Source: a bacterium UBA2214
GTDB taxonomy: Bacteria > Zhuqueibacterota > Zhuqueibacteria > Residuimicrobiales > Residuimicrobiaceae
DNA: 12,696 nt
Reading direction: 5' to 3'
NCBI GenBank assembly: GCA_002327255.1
Contig: DCUM01000131.1
Coordinates: 1 to 12,696, forward strand
Part shown: positions 6,911 through 12,696 of the stretch, in pieces
How positions within the stretch are numbered: the first letter of the stretch is position 1
Layout of the letters: every line of letters starts with the position of its first letter
The notes under the pieces: generated by a model
What the model was told of the DNA's origin: nothing
The model's input: the letters and a program-made list of their open reading frames with translations, nothing else
The model's database searches: none
Program-made: the position numbers and the translations under genes

Positions 6911-7225
6911 GTGAAGTCCACCAACCGGGATCATCCCGGGCGGAGTGCCTGGCAGGTGGGCCGCATCAAAAACAAGGAGGAGCCATCTCAATGGGATCAT
7001 CCCGGGCAGAGTGCCTGGCAGGTGGGCCGCATCAAAAACAAGGAGGAGCCATCTCAATGGGATCATCCCGGGCAGAGTGCCTGGCAGGTAGGCCGCATCA
7101 AAAACAAGGAGGAGCCATCTCAATGGGATCATCCCTGGCGTAGTGCCTGGCAGGTGGGCCTCGCCAAAAACTGTGGGAGTCCACCAGGCGGGATCATCCC
7201 GGCTGGAATGGCCGGCGCCCGATGA
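6911..7225 (+). repeat. 66-bp tandem repeat array (minisatellite)
   Basis: Units begin at 6927, 6993, 7059, 7125 and 7190, each starting with the palindromic core GGGATcATCCC. The first three are 66 bp and nearly identical: position 16 is G in unit 1 and A in units 2 and 3, and unit 3 has one further change. The fourth is 65 bp and diverged, and the fifth is partial. Each unit also contains CCTG-G-CAGG. The octamer AGTCCACC occurs at both borders (6915-6922 and 7178-7185), so the array has matched edges. Because 66 is a multiple of three, several frames stay open on both strands. I do not call a gene: the longest frames lack a convincing start, and the minus-strand one begins inside the downstream promoter. 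Units follow each other directly without unique spacers, so this is not CRISPR. Confidence 0.9.
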
Positions 7226-7305
7226 ATAACTAAAAATATGCTGAAACAGGTTCTCGATATATCGCCTCACCACGTGCCTTTTTTGAATTTTTTTACAAAA
7301 AACTG

Positions 7306-7334
7306 TTGACATGACGCTTTGAAAAAGTTATACT
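7306..7334 (+). promoter_or_regulatory. sigma70-type promoter of the beta-propeller gene
   Basis: A perfect TTGACA (7306-7311) and TATACT (7329-7334) are spaced 17 bp apart, with AT-rich DNA upstream. Transcription would start near 7341, giving a leader of about 130 nt before the ATG at 7472. This is the best promoter match in the window. Confidence 0.8.
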
Positions 7335-7460
7335 AAAATGAGTGCCGTAGAACAAAAAAGACCCTTCAGGGACAATTTCTTTCGAGATGTGCAGCCGATC
7401 GTGGAGGCCTTGATGGTTTTGGTAGAATAAAAACAGACCTTTCAGCTCCATTTCCTCTTG

Positions 7461-7466
7461 AGGAGG
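7461..7466 (+). promoter_or_regulatory. Shine-Dalgarno site deciding the start at 7472
   Basis: AGGAGG lies 5 bp before the ATG at 7472. A nearer ATG at 7468 is out of frame. The preceding TCCTC can pair with GAGGA across the site, but the two-base loop makes this a weak hairpin. Confidence 0.75.
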
Positions 7467-7471
7467 CATGT

Positions 7472-9583
7472 ATGAAACAGGTTCATGCATTGGCGGGAAT
7501 ATTCCTTTTTGTACTATGTGTCACACCTGCGGAAGCACAATGGCGCCAGGCGGACGGGCCTTTCGGCGGTGATATCAGATGCTTCGCCGTCTCTACTTCC
7601 ACCCTCTTTGCGGGCACCTTGAACGAGGGCGTTTTCCGTTCAACCGACAATGGCGATACCTGGCAGGAGGTTAATACCGGACTCTCCAACAAAACCATCC
7701 GTGCGCTGCTGGCCGTGGACGACATGGTGTTCGCCGGCACTTACGGCGGCGGTGTTTTCCGCTCACTGGATAGCGGCGCAAACTGGAGTGCGGTGAATGC
7801 GGGGATTGATCGCAAGAACATCAACACGTTTGCCAAGGTCGGATCCACACTCTTCGCCGGTGCCGACGGCTCCCTCTATCGTTCCAGGGACCAGGGCTCG
7901 ACCTGGGCGGCGGTCGGCTTTTCACCCAACACCGTCAGCGTGAAAAGTCTGGCCGTTCGTGACAGCACCCTCTACCTTCTCGGCGGCGGCCTGTACAAGT
8001 CGACCGACCAGGGAGAGACCTGGCAGCGCCTCAATACTTCCGGCGTCTACGGCGGCACCTGGAACTGTCTGGCCATCAAGGGTGAAAACCTGTTTCTCGG
8101 CATCGAACTCAGCGGCGTTTTTCACTCCTCCAACGACGGTGTATCGTGGAACTCGGTCAATACCGGGCTCGACAACACCAGCGTGCGCGCCATCGCGGTC
8201 AGAGACAACACCCTGATCGCCGCGACAGCCGGCGGCGTTTACTGCTCGGACAATCACGGCGCCAGTTGGACAGCCGTCAATCCCGGACTAGGCAGCCACA
8301 GCATCACTGCGCTGGCCAATGGCACCGCACATCTCTTCGCCGGCACCAACGGCAGTGGCGTCTACCGCTTGCAACATACGGCGTCGACGTGGTCCCACGC
8401 CAGCCGTGGCATGATCCGCTTTCCTGTCAAGGCGCTGCAGGTCAGGGGAGAAAAGCTCTTTGCCGGCACTTCAGGTGGTGGCGTGTACGTTGGCAGCAAA
8501 GCGGTCGGCGACTGGGAACCGGCGAACATCGGCCTGGCCAACATCTTTGGCGAACCGACGATCTGGATCAATCATTTTGCGGTGACAGAAACAGCGGTGT
8601 TTGTCGGCAGCAACGGCCATGGCATTTTCCGGTCGGGCGATGCCGGCGCATCATGGACGGCCGTCAACGCGGGACTGCCCGGCATCTTTTATGTCCAGGC
8701 GCTGGGCGCCTGCGGCACGGCCCTGTTTTGCGATGAAATCTTTTATGGAAACGGCGTTTACCGCTCCCTGGATGACGGGGCGAGCTGGTCCAAACTGAAT
8801 ACCGGGCTGCCGGACAAACTGATCCGGGCCTTCGCGACTGTGGATACGCAGATATTCGCGGGCACGAACAATTCCGGCGTTTTCACCATCACCAGTCATG
8901 GCAGCCAATGGCAGGAAGCCAATGCGGGATTGACCAGCAAGATCATCCGTTCGCTGGCAGCCGCCGGCAACACGGTATATGCCGGCACTTTCAGCGGATT
9001 GTACGCCAGCAGCGACCGCGGCGCCGGCTGGCAGCTCGTCCACGACGGACTGAAAAACAGCGTGATCGACGCCATCGCCGTGCACGGGGATGATCTTTTC
9101 ATCATGGTTTCCAATTATGGCGTGATGCGCTCGCCGGATCGCGGCGCGACCTGGCTGCCGTTCAACCAGGGCCTGACGACCAGCCAGTTGTATTGCCTCT
9201 ACACCAGCGATTCGCTGCTCTTTGCGGGGACCGAGGAGGGATTGTGGATACGCACGGTGCCGCAAGTGATGACCCATGCGGAAACGGCGCTAGCAGGACA
9301 ACCCGCCTCATTCGCCCTGATGCAAAATCACCCCAATCCCTTCAATCAGCAAACCTGCGTGGAATTCGATCTGGAGCAGGCGGGCGCGGTGGAGATTGGT
9401 GTCTTTAATATGCGTGGAGAGGCGGTCCTCACGCTTTTCCGGGGCGCGAAAGCGGCGGGGCGGCACCAAGTGGACTGGAGCGGATGTGATGCACACGGCC
9501 GGCTGGCGCCGTCGGGCGTCTATGTGATCAGGCTGCAGGCGGGTAATGAACAGACTTCCAGGAAGATTCTGCTGCTGCGGTAA
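7472..9583 (+). CDS. secreted BNR/beta-propeller repeat protein with type IX-like sorting domain
   Basis: This is a 703-residue exported protein. Residues 1 to about 22 form a signal peptide (hydrophobic IFLFVLCV, then AEAQ). About 14 repeats of roughly 40 residues follow up to about residue 595. Each has the pattern LFAGT..GGVFRS.D.GA.W..VN.GL, which is the BNR/Asp-box type seen in sialidase- and sortilin-like propellers. Fourteen blades would suit two seven-bladed propellers in tandem. Blades 4, 7, 8 and 11 have degenerate Asp-boxes. The C-terminal domain (about 615-703) has NHPNPFNQQT, VEIGVFNMRGE, a VDWSGCDAHGR turn and the final GVYVIRLQAG...ILLLR strand, the FlgD-like fold used as a sorting tag. 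No catalytic residues are recognisable, so a surface binding or scaffold role is inferred. The gene has its own promoter and appears monocistronic. Confidence 0.9.
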   Translation: MKQVHALAGIFLFVLCVTPAEAQWRQADGPFGGDIRCFAVSTSTLFAGTLNEGVFRSTDNGDTWQEVNTGLSNKTIRALLAVDDMVFAGTYGGGVFRSLDSGANWSAVNAGIDRKNINTFAKVGSTLFAGADGSLYRSRDQGSTWAAVGFSPNTVSVKSLAVRDSTLYLLGGGLYKSTDQGETWQRLNTSGVYGGTWNCLAIKGENLFLGIELSGVFHSSNDGVSWNSVNTGLDNTSVRAIAVRDNTLIAATAGGVYCSDNHGASWTAVNPGLGSHSITALANGTAHLFAGTNGSGVYRLQHTASTWSHASRGMIRFPVKALQVRGEKLFAGTSGGGVYVGSKAVGDWEPANIGLANIFGEPTIWINHFAVTETAVFVGSNGHGIFRSGDAGASWTAVNAGLPGIFYVQALGACGTALFCDEIFYGNGVYRSLDDGASWSKLNTGLPDKLIRAFATVDTQIFAGTNNSGVFTITSHGSQWQEANAGLTSKIIRSLAAAGNTVYAGTFSGLYASSDRGAGWQLVHDGLKNSVIDAIAVHGDDLFIMVSNYGVMRSPDRGATWLPFNQGLTTSQLYCLYTSDSLLFAGTEEGLWIRTVPQVMTHAETALAGQPASFALMQNHPNPFNQQTCVEFDLEQAGAVEIGVFNMRGEAVLTLFRGAKAAGRHQVDWSGCDAHGRLAPSGVYVIRLQAGNEQTSRKILLLR

Positions 9584-9864
9584 GGAGGCTTGTACCGGGG
9601 TTTCAACCCGAAAGTGCGGCGACAGCGGCTGAGGGGTACTCTACCTGTGCCCTGTTCCTGGACAGGCATCCCGATGGTACCAACAAAGGTTAATCGGTGG
9701 ACGCCACCCATGTTTGGTGGGGTTCACCGATTGTGACGAATCAAACGGATTATGGGGGCGCACGGCGACATATCGCTGCCTTCAAGGTGTTGTTGTGCTG
9801 ATGTGTGTCATAAAGCTCGACCATTCTGTTTTCCACCCCCTCTGCAGACCACCTTTCCCTGAAG
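9584..9864. other. intergenic region between convergent genes
   Basis: These 281 bp lie between the 3' ends of the beta-propeller gene and the lipoprotein gene. The only structure seen is the long hairpin at 9692-9732. No gene is supported. Confidence 0.6.
9692..9732. terminator. long hairpin, possible bidirectional transcript end
   Basis: Arms of 17 bases (9692-9708 and 9716-9732) flank a 7-base loop. Fifteen positions are Watson-Crick pairs, one is G-U and one is a G-G mismatch; the outer part AATCGGTG/CACCGATT is perfect. There is no T-run on either side, so if it ends transcripts it is not a canonical intrinsic terminator. Its place between convergent genes favours a 3'-end role. An isolated palindromic repeat is the alternative. 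Confidence 0.5.
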
Positions 9865-10581
9865 CTATTCCAGGAAATTGATCTGGCGGATATCCTCCTC
9901 AGACTCCATGCCGTCATACGCCTCACTGCCGGGTACAAGCCCACGCATCACAATCGCATTCTCACCCATGTGGAGATGCACCTCGAAGGGATGATTGGTA
10001 ATAACGCCGGATGTGGAGAACGAGCTTCTCGACACCGGAAAATAGAGAATGCCGGTATAGCGCGCGCCCGGGAAAAAGGTATGATTCTTTGACAGATCGG
10101 TCTTGAACTCTTCGTTGACGTATTTCACAACATGTTGATCGCGTTCGATGCGCCGGCTGGCGGATTCATCCCCCGTAAGCGCCAGATTGAGAGCGCCCAG
10201 AAAGGTGGAGCCGGCGATGTAATTGCGCGTGGCTTTGTCCACCTCAACAGGCCGGACGGGAGCGATCTCCCTGGTCTTGTCGCCGTTGCTCTGCGCAATC
10301 ATGCATTCCTGCGGATAAAAGTGAAGGACGTTTTGCGAGGTGTTTTCCACGCTGAAGGCAACCCCGAGATATTTGGCCGTCACAAATCCCGAGATATAGA
10401 CCTGCAGCTCCATGGTCGATGTTTTGCACCACTGGGTGCCATTCTCCCAGAATGTGAAGGGCTCCCCGGCATCCATTTTTTCGATCAAGCGCGCATCCCA
10501 GCGCACCAGCAGGGATTGTTTGGCGCATCCGCTCAACAGGCATGCCACGGCAACGACCGTCAGCGTAACCATCCGTTTCAT
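9865..10581 (-). CDS. predicted lipoprotein of unknown family
   Basis: This is a 238-residue protein with a classical lipoprotein signal: MKR, a hydrophobic core and the lipobox LLSGC with the lipidated cysteine at residue 19. I chose the ATG at 10581 over a longer frame beginning at 10656 because the signal peptide starts there and AGGAGAGG lies 3 bases upstream; the 25 extra residues have no protein-like character. The mature part looks like a beta-rich globular domain (for example MELQVYISGF, LGVAFSVENT and TGILYFPVS). A mid segment (about 115-135) is mildly hydrophobic but too short and polar to be a clear membrane helix. I do not recognise the family. It faces the propeller gene and has no same-strand neighbour close by, so no operon partner suggests a function. 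The tail is acidic (ESEED). Confidence 0.8.
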   Translation of the reverse strand: MKRMVTLTVVAVACLLSGCAKQSLLVRWDARLIEKMDAGEPFTFWENGTQWCKTSTMELQVYISGFVTAKYLGVAFSVENTSQNVLHFYPQECMIAQSNGDKTREIAPVRPVEVDKATRNYIAGSTFLGALNLALTGDESASRRIERDQHVVKYVNEEFKTDLSKNHTFFPGARYTGILYFPVSRSSFSTSGVITNHPFEVHLHMGENAIVMRGLVPGSEAYDGMESEEDIRQINFLE

Positions 10582-10875
10582 CAGCCTCTCCTCGGTTTTT
10601 GGTATTTTCACATGGAACCCGGAACCCCTTCCTGCAGCCTGGCAAGATGGTGCCAATTAAGAGACCCGGCCCCCCAATCCGTCCGCGCGCTCCCCCGAGC
10701 CCGCCGGCACGGATGCCGGGTCCATACCGCTCCACCATCAACCGCTTTGGAAATCAGGTCTCCGGGCTCCGCGAGCCAGCCGCAATCAAACCGGGGTATT
10801 CCAAAAATCGCGCCAATTCAATAATATGGGAGTTAGCCTGGTTCGGCCTGTGGGGGGCATTGCATCTAAAACGAA

Positions 10876-10899
10876 AGCGCGTTACAAAAGTAACGCGCT
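10876..10899 (-). terminator. intrinsic terminator of the CARF regulator gene
   Basis: A perfect 10-bp stem (AGCGCGTTAC, 10876-10885; GTAACGCGCT, 10890-10899) has a four-base loop. On the minus strand it is followed by TTCGTTTT, the expected T-rich tail. It lies about 180 bp beyond the stop codon of the regulator gene and reads in the same direction. The plus-strand side has only a weak T-stretch. Confidence 0.72.
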
Positions 10900-10969
10900 C
10901 TTAAATTTGCAGCCGTGGCTTTGAACCGTTATTGGATCAGCGGTCTCTCCGGTGGAATGGGTCATCGCA

Positions 10970-11036
10970 AAGCATTGCGGCCTCACCGTTGCGGATGATC
11001 GCAATGCTTGGGGTGTCCTGTGCGGAACGGGGCACA
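10970..11036. repeat. palindromic intergenic sequence
   Basis: A perfect 10-bp inverted repeat, AAGCATTGCG (10970-10979) and CGCAATGCTT (11000-11009), is followed by a smaller one, TGTGC (11019-11023) and GCACA (11032-11036). The minus strand reads like the widespread bacterial intergenic repeats that combine a TTGCTTCG motif with GCAATG. Only one copy is in the window, so repeat status is inferred from resemblance. Confidence 0.45.
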
Positions 11037-11078
11037 ACGAAGCAAGGCGGCATCCCGGGCCTGTTTCGCGCAATGGAT

Positions 11079-12617
11079 TCAGCGGCGCCGTTTGCGAAAT
11101 TGGCGCTGGCGTTCGGTACCGATGGGCTGCCGCAACAGCCGGTCCACCTCGGCACTGCTGCCATGGCTGTGCTGGCGCGCCTTGTCGCGGATTTTTTCGA
11201 CATAGGCGTCCAGGGATATGGGCAGGGGCAGGTGCGGCAGGAGCAGATCGTCCTCTTCCTGGTCGAGGCCGGTGATGAAGCGATCCGGCAAATTCTTCAG
11301 GGTCACCAGGCCGCCCTTGCAGCGGCGGCAGATACGGCTGATCCATTTTTCCAGTTCGCGGACATTGCCGGGCCAGTTGTGATCGGTCAGTTTGGCGATG
11401 ATCTTGTCATCGAGGATGAGCGGACTGGCCAGTTCATACTTTTTGGCGTAGATGCCGAGGAAGTGCTGCACCAGGCGCGGGATATCCTCGCGCCGTTCCC
11501 GCAGCAACGGCAGCACCAGGCACTCGTCGAAGCGGTCCTTGAGGTCCTGGGCAAAGAGTTCCGCGTCGTGGATATCCTTGTTGGTAGCGGCGATGATGCG
11601 GGTATCGCTGCGTTCCACCTCGAAGGCGCCGATGCTGCGGATTTCGCCGTCGTTGACAAATCGCAGCAGGGCATGCTGGCCGGCGAGGGGGAGGTTGCCG
11701 ATTTCGTCGAGAAAGAGGAACCGGCCGCGGCACTGGCGAATGATGCCCGGGGCATCCTGGGTAGCGCCGGTGAAGGCGCCCTTTTTGTAGCCGAAGAGCT
11801 CGGCGGCGATGAGTTCGCGGCTGAAGGCGCCGCAGTCAAAGGTCACCAGCGCCGGATCCTTTTTGCCGTGGTAGAGGCGCCAGATCGCCTCGGCCACGAC
11901 CTGTTTGCCGGTGCCGCGTTCGCCGGTGATGAGGACATGAGTCTGGGCGTTGATGTCAAAAAGTATCTGCTCTTTGATGTCGCGAATTTGCCGCGAGGTA
12001 CCGATGAGTTCGGGAATTTTTTCGTCCAGCTCGGCGCTGCGCACCTGATCCGAGAGGCGCTGGTTTTCGCGGCGGAGCAGGGTGAGTTGGCGTTTGAGGG
12101 CAGCGGGCGCCTGGATTTGCGGAAAATCGTCGATGGCGAACTGCACCTCGCGGGTGGAGCAACCGCGGAGGCGGGCGTAGCGGGCCTCGAAAGCCTGCAC
12201 CAGGCGGGCGTGGGCGAGCACCCCGGCTCGTTCCAGGAGCACCCAGCAGGTGGTCATGGTCGGCGTGCCGGAGGTGATGTTGATTACTTTTTCCGCATCG
12301 TGGAGATCGTACTGATCGAGGAGTTCCAGCACCTTGTCGAGCATGGCGGGATAGACGAGATCGAAATCCACCGGATTGGCGGCGCGCAGCGTCACCACTT
12401 CGATATCCACTTGCGGTTTTTCCGTCTGCATGAAGCGGCTGTTTTGCTGCGCGATCCTGGCGTAATCCGCGCCCTGCTCCTGCCGGGCATCATTGATGAA
12501 AAGAAAGACGCGCTCGATTTCGTCCCGGTAGCGCAGAAAAATGTTGGCGGACGCGCCCAGGCCTTCCGGGCGCTGTTCCAGGGTGTCGTGATTGCCGATG
12601 AAGGAAAAGTAGACCAT
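11079..12617 (-). CDS. CARF-domain sigma54-dependent AAA+ transcription activator (RtcR-like)
   Basis: From the ATG at 12617 this is 512 residues. Residues 1 to about 150 form a CARF-like Rossmann domain: opening strand VYFSFIGNHDT, NPVDFDLVY (81-89), and NITSGTPTMTTCWVLL (113-128) followed by ARLVQAF. These align with the N-terminal domain of E. coli RtcR as I recall it. A coiled-coil linker (about 173-192) leads to the AAA+ domain: Walker A GERGTGKQ (232-239), the sigma54-contacting GAFTGA loop (280-285), Walker B FLFLDEIG (300-307), and NWPGNVRELE (414-423). The C-terminus (about 485-512) is very basic and only loosely like a Fis-type helix-turn-helix. The protein should sense a nucleotide or RNA-derived ligand and activate a sigma54 promoter; the target is not in the window. 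Other possible starts are ATG 12632, ATG 12638 and TTG 12656, and none has a good ribosome binding site. Confidence 0.88.
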   Translation of the reverse strand: MVYFSFIGNHDTLEQRPEGLGASANIFLRYRDEIERVFLFINDARQEQGADYARIAQQNSRFMQTEKPQVDIEVVTLRAANPVDFDLVYPAMLDKVLELLDQYDLHDAEKVINITSGTPTMTTCWVLLERAGVLAHARLVQAFEARYARLRGCSTREVQFAIDDFPQIQAPAALKRQLTLLRRENQRLSDQVRSAELDEKIPELIGTSRQIRDIKEQILFDINAQTHVLITGERGTGKQVVAEAIWRLYHGKKDPALVTFDCGAFSRELIAAELFGYKKGAFTGATQDAPGIIRQCRGRFLFLDEIGNLPLAGQHALLRFVNDGEIRSIGAFEVERSDTRIIAATNKDIHDAELFAQDLKDRFDECLVLPLLRERREDIPRLVQHFLGIYAKKYELASPLILDDKIIAKLTDHNWPGNVRELEKWISRICRRCKGGLVTLKNLPDRFITGLDQEEDDLLLPHLPLPISLDAYVEKIRDKARQHSHGSSAEVDRLLRQPIGTERQRQFRKRRR

Positions 12618-12696
12618 GGGATTTACTTTCATTTCCATGAACGGAGAAATATTCAACTCTGGATTATCTAACCTGAATTATTCACCGCCGAGAGCG

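Larger units (their letters stand above)
10582..11078. other. gene-free region with terminator and palindromic repeat
   Basis: These 497 bp separate the lipoprotein gene from the 3' end of the CARF regulator. They hold the terminator at 10876-10899 and the palindromic sequence at 10970-11036. The stretch 10600-10860 is C/G-rich and has no protein-like frame or convincing promoter that I can see, although the lipoprotein promoter should be there. Confidence 0.55.

Noticed and set aside
6950..6966. sigma54-like GG-N10-GC pattern (TGGCAGG...GCA) in the tandem units, tempting because a sigma54 activator is in the window
   Set aside because: The essential TT before GC is CC, and the pattern recurs simply because the unit is repeated. 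No gene is suitably placed downstream of each copy.
6927..7190. Possible CRISPR array in the regularly repeated region
   Set aside because: Units are contiguous and the whole 66 bp is repeated, so there are no unique spacers.
6896..7312. 138-codon minus-strand frame through the tandem repeat, with hydrophobic repeats
   Set aside because: The 66-bp period keeps several frames open on both strands by arithmetic. The start lies inside the TTGACA promoter of the next gene and has no ribosome binding site.
10582..10860. Search for tRNA or other structured RNA in the GC-rich spacer
   Set aside because: No cloverleaf, T-loop GTTCGA-type motif or other known RNA signature was found.
10932..12671. 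579-codon open frame on the plus strand opposite the CARF regulator
   Set aside because: Antisense to a gene with intact AAA+ motifs, and it also runs through non-coding DNA past that gene's stop codon.

Overview
The window looks like a piece of chromosome from an uncultured, moderately GC-rich bacterium related to the Fibrobacteres-Chlorobi-Bacteroidetes group (KSB1/Calditrichota-like). The clues are two secreted proteins ending in a type IX-secretion-like (Por/FlgD-like) C-terminal domain, one with the PNPFN signature, next to a trimeric NADH-linked [FeFe] hydrogenase. This placement is an inference from protein style, because no rRNA or other phylogenetic marker is complete here.

Layout, left to right. 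(1) The 5' part of rsmA (16S rRNA dimethyladenosine transferase) runs off the left edge on the minus strand. (2) A non-coding stretch of about 575 bp has several hairpins near its right end. (3) A secreted lamin-tail-domain protein is on the plus strand (989-1852). (4) A 111-bp dispersed repeat begins inside its stop codon. (5) A minus-strand operon hydB-hydA-hydC (6677 to 2234) encodes a HydABC-type hydrogenase. (6) A second copy of the 111-bp repeat, in the same orientation, lies just upstream of the operon, so the operon sits between direct repeats. (7) A 66-bp tandem repeat array (6927 to about 7222) follows. (8) A strong sigma70-like promoter (7306-7334) precedes a 703-residue secreted beta-propeller protein with about 14 blades and a sorting domain. 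(9) A long hairpin lies between convergent genes. (10) A minus-strand lipoprotein of unknown family follows (9865-10581). (11) A gene-free stretch holds a clear intrinsic terminator and a palindromic repeat. (12) A minus-strand regulator carries an N-terminal CARF domain and a sigma54-activator AAA+ domain (RtcR-like), ending near the right edge.

How the parts work together. HydB (NADH/FMN and Fe-S), HydA (H-cluster) and HydC (2Fe-2S) should form one soluble complex coupling NADH and possibly ferredoxin to H2. Their spacing (11 bp, then an ATGA overlap) indicates translational coupling. The two sorting-domain proteins are probably exported to the cell surface. The CARF-sigma54 regulator has no visible target in the window; by analogy with RtcR its target should be divergently placed just beyond the right edge.

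The points most worth a second look are the CARF/AAA+ regulator, the direct repeats bracketing the hydrogenase operon, a serine at an H-cluster ligand position in HydA, a doubled thioredoxin-like N-terminus in HydB, and the 66-bp tandem repeat. I found no CRISPR array, tRNA, rRNA or transposase gene.
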